In this document: positions 46,923 to 55,049 of the stretch, one piece after another | Numbering within the stretch: position 1 is the stretch's first letter | Layout of the letters: the number at the start of each line of letters is the position of its first letter | Origin: Sphingopyxis sp. H050 | Lineage (GTDB): Bacteria > Pseudomonadota > Alphaproteobacteria > Sphingomonadales > Sphingomonadaceae | Direction of reading: 5' to 3' | Assembly: GCF_001468265.1 (NCBI RefSeq) | Contig: NZ_LNRZ01000001.1 | Coordinates: 1-64,000 of the forward strand | DNA: 64,000 nt | Notes under the pieces: generated by a model | Told to the model about the DNA's origin: nothing | Databases searched by the model: none | What the model saw: only the letters and a program-made list of their open reading frames with translations | Made by a program: the position numbers and the translations under genes

Positions 46923-48170
46923 ATGACAGACCTCGCAACCGCTCCCGCCGCCGACCTTCCGGTGATCTCGCTCGACGATGTCCGCGCGGCGGCGGCGCGG
47001 ATTGACGGCGCGGTCGTGCGGACGCCGACGCTGCATTCGCAGACCCTGTCCGAGCTGGTCGGCGCCGAGGTCTGGCTGAAGTTCGAGAATCTGCAATTCA
47101 CCGCCGCCTACAAGGAACGCGGCGCGCTCAACGCCCTGCTGCTGCTCAGCGACGAGGCGAAGGCGCGCGGCGCGATCGCGGCGTCGGCGGGCAATCATGC
47201 GCAGGGGCTCGCCTATCATGGCAAGCGGCTCGGCGTGCCGGTCACCATCGTGATGCCGAAGACGACGCCGCAGGTGAAGGTGTCGCAGACCGCAAGCCAT
47301 GGCGCGACGATCGTGCTCCACGGCGAAACCTTCGACGACGCCTATGCCCACGCGCGCGAGCTGGAAGTCGAGCGCGGGCTCACTTTCGTGCACCCCTTCG
47401 ACCATCCTCATGTCGCGGCGGGGCAGGGGACGGTCGCGCTCGAAATGCTGGAGGATGTGCCCGAACTCGACACGCTGATCGTGCCGATCGGCGGCGGCGG
47501 GCTGCTCGCGGGCATGGGCACCGCGGCGCGCGGGATCAAGAACGACATGCGCCTCGTCGGGGTGCAGGCCGAGCTCTATCCGTCGATGTACGCCGAACTG
47601 AACGGCGTCGACATGGCGTGCGAGGGCGACACGCTGGCCGAGGGTATCGCGGTGAAGGAGCCGGGCGGCTACACGCGGAGGCTCGTCGCCGAACTCAACG
47701 ACGACATCGTGCTCGTCGCCGAGCGCCATCTGGAACGCGCGGTCAGCCTGCTGCTCCAGATCGAAAAGACCGTGGTCGAGGGCGCGGGCGCGGCGGGGCT
47801 CGCGGCGATGCTCGCGCATCCCGAGGAATTTGCGGGCCGCAAGGTCGGGCTGGTGCTGACCGGCGGCAATATCGACACGCGGCTGCTCGCCAATGTGCTG
47901 CTGCGCGACCTCGCGCGCTCGGGCCGCATCGCGCGGCTGCGCATTCGCCTGCAGGACCGGCCGGGCGCCTTATTCAAGGTGATGAAGCTGTTCGACGAAA
48001 AGCAGGTGAACATCATCGAAATCTATCATCAGCGCATCTTCACGACGCTGCCCGCGAAGGGGTTGATCACCGACATCGAGTGCGAAGCGCGCGACCGCGA
48101 GCATCTCGACAGCCTCGTCGCCTCGCTTCGCGACGCGGGCTATATGGTGACAACCGTCGAGCTGGCGTGA
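46923..48170 (+). CDS. ilvA: Threonine ammonia-lyase
   Basis: A 415-residue PLP enzyme: the PLP Lys is in FTAAYKERGALNALL, then SAGNHAQGLAYHGKRLGVP, the phosphate-binding GGGGLLAGMG, and an ACT domain at the C-terminus (LRIRLQDRPGALFKVMKLFD). It deaminates threonine to 2-oxobutyrate for isoleucine synthesis or catabolism. The single ACT domain and length fit the short form; ilvA is used for activity only. Confidence 0.93.
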   Translation: MTDLATAPAADLPVISLDDVRAAAARIDGAVVRTPTLHSQTLSELVGAEVWLKFENLQFTAAYKERGALNALLLLSDEAKARGAIAASAGNHAQGLAYHGKRLGVPVTIVMPKTTPQVKVSQTASHGATIVLHGETFDDAYAHARELEVERGLTFVHPFDHPHVAAGQGTVALEMLEDVPELDTLIVPIGGGGLLAGMGTAARGIKNDMRLVGVQAELYPSMYAELNGVDMACEGDTLAEGIAVKEPGGYTRRLVAELNDDIVLVAERHLERAVSLLLQIEKTVVEGAGAAGLAAMLAHPEEFAGRKVGLVLTGGNIDTRLLANVLLRDLARSGRIARLRIRLQDRPGALFKVMKLFDEKQVNIIEIYHQRIFTTLPAKGLITDIECEARDREHLDSLVASLRDAGYMVTTVELA

Positions 48171-48559
48171 GGGAGTTCACGCTCGACTTCGTCGCGACGC
48201 CCGACAGCATCGACGAGCTCGGCCATGTCAACAACGCCGTCTGGGTCCAGTGGATTCAGCAGGTTGCCACCGGACATTGGGACGCCGCCGCGCCGCAGAC
48301 CCACAAGGACGCCTATATCTGGGTCGTCGTGCGGCACGAGATCGATTATCTCCGCGCGCTTGGCCCCGGCGAGACGGTGATCGCGCGGACGTGGGTCGCC
48401 GACAAGCCGCAGGGCGCAAAGTTCGACCGCTTCATGGAATTCACCGGCGCCGACGGCAAAGTGCATGTGCGGGCGCGGACGGTGTGGGCGCTGCTCGACA
48501 AGGCGAGCGGCCGGCCGCTGCGCGTGACCGCCGAAATCGTCGCGCCCTTTATGGGCTAG
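48167..48559 (+). CDS. Acyl-CoA thioesterase (hotdog fold)
   Basis: A 130-residue 4HBT-type hotdog protein with DSIDELGHVNNAVWVQW (central helix with catalytic-type Asp/Asn) and DAYIWVVVRHEIDYLRAL. GTG 48167 overlaps the ilvA stop (GTGA), so it is coupled to it. The acyl substrate is unknown. The last four bases overlap the convergent MarR gene. Confidence 0.85.
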   Translation: MREFTLDFVATPDSIDELGHVNNAVWVQWIQQVATGHWDAAAPQTHKDAYIWVVVRHEIDYLRALGPGETVIARTWVADKPQGAKFDRFMEFTGADGKVHVRARTVWALLDKASGRPLRVTAEIVAPFMG

Positions 48560-49041
48560 GTCTCGGGCGCGAGGCGTTCGGCGAGCGGCCTATTTTCCAA
48601 GGCCCGCAGCGCCTTCACGATCACGCGATGCACATCGCCGACCTCTTCGAAGAGGCTGCGATACACGCCGGTGATCCGCGCGCTATATATCTCGATGCGG
48701 GCGAGCTGGTCGCGGCCGGCGTCGGTCAGCCGGAAGATCTTGCGCCGCGCATCGGCAGGGTCGGCGTGCTGGGTGATCAGCCCCAGGCGGAGCAGCGCGG
48801 GGCATTTCTGGACGACCAGCTGGTGCGACTGACCAAGCGTGCGGGCGAGTTCGGCGGCCGAGGCTTCGCCCGCCTTGCCGAGCGCGGTGAGCAACGAGCA
48901 GGATTTGACGGGCACGACGATGCCGGCGGCGTCGAACAAGGGGCGCGTCTGCTCTTCGATCCGCGTGCTCAGCGCTTCGGCGAGGCGGCCGAGGAAGCTG
49001 ATGTCGTCGAGGGGATTCGGGAGGTCAGTCGAGGCGGGCAT
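48556..49041 (-). CDS. MarR-family transcriptional regulator
   Basis: A 161-residue winged-helix regulator: SCSLLTALGKAGEASAAELA, RTLGQSHQLVVQKCPALLRL (recognition helix), GLITQHADPADARRKIFRLT (wing). It is the second gene of an operon with the S41 peptidase (17-base overlap). The perfect palindrome at 50359-50410 in that operon's promoter has the TTGCGCAA centre seen in several MarR operators, so autoregulation is likely. Confidence 0.85.
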   Translation of the reverse strand: MPASTDLPNPLDDISFLGRLAEALSTRIEEQTRPLFDAAGIVVPVKSCSLLTALGKAGEASAAELARTLGQSHQLVVQKCPALLRLGLITQHADPADARRKIFRLTDAGRDQLARIEIYSARITGVYRSLFEEVGDVHRVIVKALRALENRPLAERLAPET

Positions 49042-50347
49042 AGTCGGTCGTCGTTCCGTCGCGGTTGAGGCGTTGCAGCGCCGCGACCTTGCCCGCTTTG
49101 CGCAGGATCCGAAAGCGGAAGTCGCGGACGCCCTCCAGCCCGAACAGGTCGCCGCCCAGCGGTTCGAGCGTCAGGCGGAAACGCTCGCGCCAGGTGTAGA
49201 GCAGCTTGCCGCCGGCAAAGTCGATCCGGCGGCCCTCGTACTGGCCGGCGACGGCCTTGAGTTCGGCCGGTGCGACTTTGGCGGGCGCGGCGAGTGTCGG
49301 GGCAAACCAGTCGGCGTCGGCGCGCTTGGCGGGATCGGCTTTTGCGATATCGGCCAGCGCCAGACGATGCGCCACGGTCAGCGCCTCGGCGGACGGAACG
49401 GCATGGTCGGGGGCGACACCCTGTCCCTCGAAATCGCCGCGGTCGACGGGGTCCTTGATCTGGCCGATCGGCACCTGCACGAAGAAGTCGTGGCCGACGG
49501 GCTTGCGGTCGACGGGATGCGCGCCGCCCGCCGTGCGTTCGCCGACGAGCGTCGCGCGGCCGAGCTTGTGGAGCGAATAGGCGAACCATTCGGCGGCCGA
49601 GAAGCTGGTCGATCCGGTCAGGACATAGACGGGTTTGCCGGTCAGGCGTTTGGCGGGCAGCGCAGGGAGCACCCACTGGCCGCGCTCGATCCGCTTGTCG
49701 TCGTCGCTGTAATAATAGTCGAACAGCTCCTGATCCCTGTCGCCGCGGAAGAGTTGGCTCGCGAGCAGCTGCGCCATCTCGAGCGTCCCGCCATTGTTGT
49801 AGCGCATGTCATAGATCACCGCGTCGCTGTTCTCGATAAAGCGCATCGCGGCGGCGGCGGTGTCGTAGGCGAGTTCGGGATCGGCGAAGTGTGTCAGCCC
49901 GACATAGGCGACATTGCCGTCGAGGATGCGCAGGTCGGCGAACCCGAAATTGTCGCGCTGTTCGGCCTGCCGCTCCTTTTCGCGAAGCGCCGCGGCGACC
50001 GCAGGATCGGCTTTGGCGGCATGATCGGCGACGAATTGGGGGTCGACCCCGACGAAGAAATGGAGGTCGCCCGATGCCGCGATCAGGTCCCGCGTCAGCG
50101 CGTCCGCGAGCGCTTGGCGGTCGGCGGCATCGTCGTAATCGCCCTTGTCGAGATGCGCGAGCAAAGCCGCTGCGATCGTCTTCGCCTTGTCGGGGAAGAC
50201 ATAATTCGCCTCGAGCGCCCCGACCAGATTGTCGACCACGGCCCGGCGATCGGCGCCGGAAAGCGGAGCTTCGCTGGCCGACGCGGGGCATGCGGACAAG
50301 GCTGTCATACCCGCCAGAAGCGCCGTCAGAAATTTCGAACGCAGCAT
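49025..50347 (-). CDS. S41-family peptidase with lipoprotein signal
   Basis: A 440-residue exported protein. The N-terminus MLRSKFLTALLAGMTALSAC ends in a lipobox (LSAC). The S41 core has VIYDMRYNNGGTLEMAQLL, the catalytic Ser in VLTGSTSFSAAEWFAYSL and LVGERTAGGAHPVDRKPVG. A C-terminal domain (about residues 330-440) is unassigned. ATG 50347 is preferred to 50368, because the upstream codons lie in the palindrome. Confidence 0.88.
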   Translation of the reverse strand: MLRSKFLTALLAGMTALSACPASASEAPLSGADRRAVVDNLVGALEANYVFPDKAKTIAAALLAHLDKGDYDDAADRQALADALTRDLIAASGDLHFFVGVDPQFVADHAAKADPAVAAALREKERQAEQRDNFGFADLRILDGNVAYVGLTHFADPELAYDTAAAAMRFIENSDAVIYDMRYNNGGTLEMAQLLASQLFRGDRDQELFDYYYSDDDKRIERGQWVLPALPAKRLTGKPVYVLTGSTSFSAAEWFAYSLHKLGRATLVGERTAGGAHPVDRKPVGHDFFVQVPIGQIKDPVDRGDFEGQGVAPDHAVPSAEALTVAHRLALADIAKADPAKRADADWFAPTLAAPAKVAPAELKAVAGQYEGRRIDFAGGKLLYTWRERFRLTLEPLGGDLFGLEGVRDFRFRILRKAGKVAALQRLNRDGTTTDYARLD

Positions 50348-50358
50348 TACTCTATCAT

Positions 50359-50410
50359 CCCCGCTCATTTATACAATATATTGCGCAATATATTGTATAA
50401 ATGAGCGGGG
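50359..50410. promoter_or_regulatory. 52-bp perfect palindrome before the S41-MarR operon
   Basis: Each arm is 26 bases and the match is complete: CCCCGCTCATTTATACAATA then TATTGC, and the inverse. The centre is TTGCGCAA flanked by ATATATT/AATATAT. It lies 12 bases upstream of ATG 50347, so it overlaps the promoter or leader. Most likely an operator for the MarR gene in the same operon; in RNA it could also form a hairpin that hides the start. Confidence 0.85.
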
Positions 50411-50475
50411 CAAGGATGAAATTTCGGACATGGGTCTTGAGGGGGCCGGCCGACGTGCTTGCGCCGCCGCCCGCT

Positions 50476-50796
50476 CTAGCGGTCGGAAATGATCCGCCGC
50501 CTCTCGATCCACGCCTCGGCGCAGGTCGAGCCGGCGCCGGCCGGGCGGCCGCCGATGCCGCCGCAGCTGTGTCGGCGGTCGGCGAAGCGGATCAAGATCC
50601 ACTCGCGCTTCCGGCCGCACAGGAGGATGCGCTGACCGGGCTTCACCTTCGCGATCTTGCGTGCGCCGGGCGACGGCGCCAGCGACGCCCAGATCCGCTT
50701 TTCGCGCGGATCGCCGGCGATGCGGCCGAGGGTACAGGCCGGGGCGGGCGCGCCCTGCATCATCAGGGCGAGCGCGGCGGTCGTCATTGTCAGCAT
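50476..50796 (-). CDS. Small exported protein, SH3-like
   Basis: A 106-residue protein from ATG 50796, with a short hydrophobic N-terminus (MLTMTTAALALMMQ), four Cys in the mature part, and a beta-rich core KVKPGQRILLCGRKREWILI. It may be a small secreted SH3-type domain. The function is unknown. It lies upstream of the S41 palindrome on the same strand. Confidence 0.55.
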   Translation of the reverse strand: MLTMTTAALALMMQGAPAPACTLGRIAGDPREKRIWASLAPSPGARKIAKVKPGQRILLCGRKREWILIRFADRRHSCGGIGGRPAGAGSTCAEAWIERRRIISDR

Positions 50797-50853
50797 GGGG
50801 TCGGGTCTTTCCGAAGGGGAGGGCAAGGGGAGGCGACGCCGCGGCTTGCCCGA

Positions 50854-51594
50854 TCATCCTATCTCTTCGGTTAACGCCTTCGCGATGGCCGCAACCGAAT
50901 TGGATGCATAGGCGAAGCCCATGTGGCCGCAGTCGACCTGGACCTGCCGGTCGCTTTCATGGACCTCCCCGCGCGCACTGTTCACCGCGACGACGCCGTC
51001 ATGCGCGGACCAGAGCGCGAAGGTCGGCATCGTCGGGCGCGGCGCGGGGTGGAAGTCGATCGGCGGGTTGTCGACCGGGTGGCGCGCGATCAGGTGATAG
51101 AGGCGCCAGGCGCGGTTGGCGCGGCGGCTGCCGGAGAAAGGCGAGCCGAGCGTCACGACACGCGCGACCTTGTCGGGGTGATGCTTGGCATATTCGCGCG
51201 CGTAAATGCCGCCGAGGCTCCAGCCGACGAGCGCGGGGGCATGACCGGTGCGGTCGATGATCCACTGCACGCGGGTATCGATGCGCTCGATGATGTCGGC
51301 GGTCGCGCCGCGGTTGAACCCGAGGCCCCAGGCGTAGCAGCGGAAACCGGCGCGCCGAAGGTCGGCGCGCAGCGCCTTCGTCGCCCAGTCGCCCGACAGG
51401 AAGCCGGGGAGCACCATCACCGGCGGGTGGGCGCTGTCGGGGTTGGGCTCCCGCGGCATTGCGCGGATGCGGCCCCACATGGCGCGGATCAACGCCCCCG
51501 CTTCGCGCCACAGCAGGGATAGCGGCGGCGGCGCGTCGGGATCGGGAATGCGCGCGGGCCATTCGGCGCGCCGGGTCAGGAAGCCGCGGATCAT
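50854..51594 (-). CDS. Alpha/beta hydrolase
   Basis: A 246-residue hydrolase with PPVMVLPGFLSGDWATKALR, the nucleophile elbow GWSLGG, acid region WSAHDGVV and catalytic His in DCGHMGFAY. The fold resembles lipase or thioesterase-like enzymes that act on esters. The N-terminal 50 residues (RRAEWPARIPDPDAPPP) are Pro-rich. The substrate is unknown. Confidence 0.85.
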   Translation of the reverse strand: MIRGFLTRRAEWPARIPDPDAPPPLSLLWREAGALIRAMWGRIRAMPREPNPDSAHPPVMVLPGFLSGDWATKALRADLRRAGFRCYAWGLGFNRGATADIIERIDTRVQWIIDRTGHAPALVGWSLGGIYAREYAKHHPDKVARVVTLGSPFSGSRRANRAWRLYHLIARHPVDNPPIDFHPAPRPTMPTFALWSAHDGVVAVNSARGEVHESDRQVQVDCGHMGFAYASNSVAAIAKALTEEIG

Positions 51595-51604
51595 GCCGCG
51601 GCTC

Positions 51605-52780
51605 TTATCCCTTCGGCGCGAGTTTCAAAAGCTTCCCCTCGCTGCCGTCGGTGAGCAGCCACACGGTGCCGTCCTCGCGTACCTCGACCTCGCGGATGCG
51701 CTGGCCGAAATCCCAGCGGTCGGATTTGTGCAGCGCGTCGCCGTCGATGCCCATCCGGATCAGCCCCTCGCCCGAAAGCGCGCCCATCAGCAGGCTGTTC
51801 TTCCAGCCCGGATAGACGTCGCCATCGTACCAGACGAGCCCGGCGGGCGAGACCGAGGGGTTCCACCACAGCTTCGGCGCCGCGAATTCGGGGCGCGTCG
51901 GATGGTCGGGAATATCCTTGCCGTCATAATGGTCGCCGTTCGAGACGATCGGATAGCCATAATTCGCCTTGGCCGCGACGAGATTGACCTCGTCGCCGCC
52001 CTTCGGCCCCATTTCCTGATTCCACAGCTTGCCGCTGCCGTCGAAGGCGAGGCCGAGGATATTGCGGTGGCCGAGCGACCAGATTTGCGCGGTGACGCCG
52101 CCTTGCGACGCGAACGGATTGTCGGCGGGCACGCTGCCGTCGGGGTTGAGGCGGAGGATCTTGCCGAGGTTCGCCTTCATGTCCTGCGCGGGATCGAACT
52201 TCTGGCGCTCGCCAGAGCCGATGAAGAGATATTTGCCGTCGGGCGAGAAGGCGAGGCGGTGCGAGAAATGACCGCGGCCGGTGACTTTCGGATCCTGTTT
52301 CCAGATGATCTGCAGTCCGTCGAGCCGCGGGGCGCCGCCCGAAACGAATTTCGCCTTGCCCGCGACCGCGCCGAAGGTGCCGCCGTCGCCTGCCTCGACC
52401 CAGCTGAGGTAGATGGTGCCGCTGGTCGCGAAGTCGGGGGCGAGGATTACGTCGCCGAAGCCGCCCTGACCGCCATAGGCGACCGCCGGAACGCCCGCGA
52501 CGTCGAGCGTCGGCCCATTTTCCTGCCAAAACTTCAACTTGCCCGATTTCTCGGTGACGAGCGCCTGCCGGCCGCCGGGCAGGAAGGTCATCGCCCAGGG
52601 CTCGTTGAAGCCCGCGACTTCCTGCACCGTGAACGGCGCGTCGGCGAGCGGGGTTGCGGGCTGGTCGCCCGTGGCGTCGAGCTTTGCCGTATCGGCGGGC
52701 GCCGCACTGCTGGTGGTGCCGGCCGAACAGGCGGCAATGATCATCGCCGCGGACAGGGCGAGGGCGGAGGGTGTCTTCAT
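51605..52780 (-). CDS. PQQ-dependent sugar dehydrogenase, soluble type
   Basis: A 391-residue six-bladed beta-propeller of the soluble glucose-dehydrogenase (GdhB/YliI) family. The lipoprotein signal ends in IIAACSAG. PQQ-site motifs include GHFSHRLAFSPDG (His), SGERQKFDP and IWSLGHRNILGLAF, then NQEMGPKGGDEVNL. It oxidises an aldose in the periplasm when PQQ is present; no PQQ biosynthesis genes are here. It is 10 bases upstream of the alpha/beta hydrolase gene. Confidence 0.9.
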   Translation of the reverse strand: MKTPSALALSAAMIIAACSAGTTSSAAPADTAKLDATGDQPATPLADAPFTVQEVAGFNEPWAMTFLPGGRQALVTEKSGKLKFWQENGPTLDVAGVPAVAYGGQGGFGDVILAPDFATSGTIYLSWVEAGDGGTFGAVAGKAKFVSGGAPRLDGLQIIWKQDPKVTGRGHFSHRLAFSPDGKYLFIGSGERQKFDPAQDMKANLGKILRLNPDGSVPADNPFASQGGVTAQIWSLGHRNILGLAFDGSGKLWNQEMGPKGGDEVNLVAAKANYGYPIVSNGDHYDGKDIPDHPTRPEFAAPKLWWNPSVSPAGLVWYDGDVYPGWKNSLLMGALSGEGLIRMGIDGDALHKSDRWDFGQRIREVEVREDGTVWLLTDGSEGKLLKLAPKG

Positions 52781-52861
52781 GGGGGGCTCGCTTTGTTGGG
52801 GGGACAGAGGATCGGTCTGGGGATCAATCTGGCGCGCCGCGGCTACAAAGTCGAGGGGGCG

Positions 52862-53527
52862 TCAGCGGCTGGCCGCCTCGCGGCGAGCCGTGATCTCCTC
52901 GACGCTCCCCATGATCGCGTCGATCGCGTCGCTGGCGGGCGGCGCGTCGGCGCGCTTCTGTGCGAACTGGCCGCCGTTCATGATCTCTTCGAGCGCGGTG
53001 CGCGCTCGCGAGACGCGGCTCTTCATCGTGCCGAGCGCGCAGTCGCAGATGCTTGCGGCCTCCTCGTAAGACAGGCCGCCGGCGCCGACGAGGATCAGCG
53101 CCTCGCGCTGGTCCTGCGGCAACTCCATCAGCGCGCGCTGCAGGTCGGCCATTTCGCCGCTGTCCTCCTGGCTGGCGGGTGTCGACAGCGTGCGCTCGAC
53201 CACGACCTCGTCATATTCGCCGTGAAACTTGTTGCGGCGCATCTGCGACAGGAAGGTGTTGCGCAGGATGACGAAGGTCCACGCCTTGATCGACGTCCCG
53301 CGCTCGAACCGCTCGCGCGAGGCCCAGGCCTTGACCATCGTATCCTGCGTCAGGTCATCGGCGAGGTCGGGATTGCCCGACAGGCTGCGGCCATAGGCGC
53401 GCAGGTGCGGAATCACGCCCGCCAGCAGCGATTTGAATTCGCCGTCGGACAGAGTGTTTTCGGCGGCGGGGGCCTCATCCTGCGGCATGGCAGCAGCGCT
53501 GGGGGGCACAGCATTGGGGCAAGCCAT
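52862..53527 (-). CDS. ecfG: EcfG-type general stress sigma factor
   Basis: A 221-residue extracytoplasmic-function sigma factor. Region 2 reads YGRSLSGNPDLADDLTQDTM, VKAWASRERFERGTSIKAWT and ILRNTFLSQMRRNKF; region 4 reads ALMELPQDQREALILVGAGG and CALGTMKSRVSRARTALEEI. It is the EcfG class that NepR inhibits and PhyR releases. The start ATG overlaps the nepR stop (TAATG), so nepR and ecfG form one operon. Confidence 0.92.
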   Translation of the reverse strand: MACPNAVPPSAAAMPQDEAPAAENTLSDGEFKSLLAGVIPHLRAYGRSLSGNPDLADDLTQDTMVKAWASRERFERGTSIKAWTFVILRNTFLSQMRRNKFHGEYDEVVVERTLSTPASQEDSGEMADLQRALMELPQDQREALILVGAGGLSYEEAASICDCALGTMKSRVSRARTALEEIMNGGQFAQKRADAPPASDAIDAIMGSVEEITARREAASR

Positions 53528-53784
53528 TATTGCTTCGGATTCTTCTGGTCGAGTTGCGACAGGAGATCGAGCATATTGTCGGGAAGCTGCTCGGCGACGA
53601 CATTGCCATAGATCATGCGCAGCTTCGCGCTCACCGGCTCGGGCGATTGGCGCCCGGTCAGCGTGCGGTGCCACTGGTCGCTGCCAGTGCCCGGGAACGT
53701 CCCGTTCGACCGGCGCGGCTCGTCGGCGGCGGGCTGGGGCCGGTTCCGTCCGTTTTCGGTCCTGTCGTTTCCATGCGTTGCCAT
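53527..53784 (-). CDS. nepR: Anti-sigma factor NepR
   Basis: An 85-residue protein. The C-terminal half has the NepR signature LRMIYGNVVAEQLPDNMLDL followed by LSQLDQ, which binds EcfG in unstressed cells and PhyR under stress. The N-terminal part is disordered and charged. ATG 53784 is used; an EcfG promoter ends 9 bases before it, so the mRNA may have almost no leader. Confidence 0.9.
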   Translation of the reverse strand: MATHGNDRTENGRNRPQPAADEPRRSNGTFPGTGSDQWHRTLTGRQSPEPVSAKLRMIYGNVVAEQLPDNMLDLLSQLDQKNPKQ

Positions 53785-53793
53785 GTCAGGAGC

Positions 53794-53818
53794 AACGAGG
53801 AAATGCGGCGCTGGTTCC
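53794..53818 (-). promoter_or_regulatory. EcfG promoter of nepR-ecfG
   Basis: Minus-strand GGAAC (53814-53818), 16 bases, CGTT (53794-53797): the EcfG consensus at full match. It makes the operon self-activating. The distance to the nepR ATG is only 9 bases. Confidence 0.75.
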
Positions 53819-53937
53819 CGTCTTTCGATTTTTTTGCGACGAATGCGTTGCCAAGAAACAACAGTGTTCCTAATCAGGGTTTCGTGAGGGGTCACATTTT
53901 GCCCGGCCTGTGCCGAAGCGACCGGAGTTGACCCCCC

Positions 53938-54342
53938 TTGCTATCCGTCATCTATGTGAGTGTCGCCGATCCGTTGATCCGCGACAAGGATATTGCCGAC
54001 ATCCTGATCGCGGCCCGCCGCAACAACCTCCGCGACGGGCTGACCGGCGCGCTGATCTACAACGGCCATAATTTCATGCAGCTGCTCGAAGGCCCGGCCA
54101 AGGCCGTCGATACATGCCTCGACGTCATTCGCGCCGATCCGCGGCACAACGGGATGACCGAGATTCGCCGACGCATCATCGAGGTGCGCGATTTCGCCGA
54201 ATGGTCGATGCTCTACGATCCCGGATTCGCTGGATATGGCGAGAATCTGGCGCGGCTCGCCGCGAACGCCAGGCTGGATGCTGAAGACGAGAAAATGATG
54301 AGCAATTTCATTGCGCTCGGCCGCCGCTACCCGGGGAAGTGA
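53938..54342 (+). CDS. BLUF-domain blue-light sensor
   Basis: A 134-residue short BLUF protein. Flavin-site residues are present: Tyr6 (VIYVS), Asn29/30 (ARRNNLRDGLTG), Gln48 (FMQLLEG) and Trp-x-Met in FAEWSMLY. BLUF proteins bind FAD and change hydrogen bonding in blue light; the short forms act through partners. The start is TTG 53938, the only start that keeps the first strand (a stop lies at 53929). It is divergent from nepR and 97 bases upstream of the second sigma-factor gene, so it may feed light information into the stress pathway. Confidence 0.88.
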   Translation: MLSVIYVSVADPLIRDKDIADILIAARRNNLRDGLTGALIYNGHNFMQLLEGPAKAVDTCLDVIRADPRHNGMTEIRRRIIEVRDFAEWSMLYDPGFAGYGENLARLAANARLDAEDEKMMSNFIALGRRYPGK

Positions 54343-54439
54343 CCGGGACGCGGTCTTGCATTGCGCTTTCGAGGCGCTAAGCCGGGACACCGGGTTTGCC
54401 AATTCCACAACCGACAAAGGCCCATTTATCAGCGACACC

Positions 54440-55042
54440 GTGCCCCAGCCGCTAGACGACGCCAGCTTCAAACAGGAGCTGGCGGCGATGTTGCCGCACC
54501 TGCGCGCGTTCGGCCGCAGCCTGACCGGCAATGCCGATCTGGCCGACGATCTGGTCCAGGAAACGATGCTGAAGGCGTGGAAGGCGCGCGCCAGCTATAT
54601 TCCCGGCCCGGCGAGCATGAAGAGCTGGGCCTTCGTGATCCTGCGCAATTGCTTCCTGTCGCAGATGCGGCGCAAGAAATTCACCGCCGAGTATGACGAA
54701 CTCGCCGCCGAGCGATTGCTCGTCGCGCCCGACGATCAGGCGGACAGCCTGCACCTCGCCGACGTGCAGCGCGCGCTGTTGATGCTGCCGGTGGACCAGC
54801 GCGAGGCGCTGATCCTGATCGGTGCGGGACAGCTATCCTATGAGGAAGGCGCCGAGATTTGCGGCTGCGCGGTGGGCACGATGAAAAGCCGCGTGTCGCG
54901 GGCGCGCTCGGCGTTGCAGACGATTCTGGAGGGCGGAGAAATGCCGCTGCGCAGCGACGACCCGCTTACGCCCAACGACGCCTTCGCGACCATCATGGGC
55001 GATGTCGACAAGCTGTCGGGCGGCGTGTCGCCGCCCGATTGA
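54440..55042 (+). CDS. Second EcfG-like sigma factor
   Basis: A 200-residue ECF sigma factor closely similar to the EcfG at 52862: FGRSLTGNADLADDLVQETM, ILRNCFLSQMRRKKFTAEYD, LPVDQREALILIGAGQLSYE and CAVGTMKSRVSRARSALQTI. GTG 54440 is chosen because the homologous region starts just after it; an earlier start is possible in the open frame from 54311. It follows the BLUF gene on the same strand and converges with phyR (7-base gap). It may bind NepR as well and broaden the stress regulon. Confidence 0.85.
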   Translation: MPQPLDDASFKQELAAMLPHLRAFGRSLTGNADLADDLVQETMLKAWKARASYIPGPASMKSWAFVILRNCFLSQMRRKKFTAEYDELAAERLLVAPDDQADSLHLADVQRALLMLPVDQREALILIGAGQLSYEEGAEICGCAVGTMKSRVSRARSALQTILEGGEMPLRSDDPLTPNDAFATIMGDVDKLSGGVSPPD

Positions 55043-55049
55043 CGGCGAT

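Noticed and set aside
50401..50874. 157-codon plus-strand frame beginning in the palindrome
   Set aside because: Ala/Gly/Pro-rich shadow of the minus-strand gene at 50476-50796; the ATG is part of the palindrome arm and has no ribosome site.
51443..53611. A 722-codon open frame opposite the sugar dehydrogenase and ecfG
   Set aside because: It spans three real minus-strand genes and has no domain signature.
53846..53870. Second GGAAC upstream of nepR
   Set aside because: No CGTT at 16-17 bases, so it does not form an EcfG promoter.
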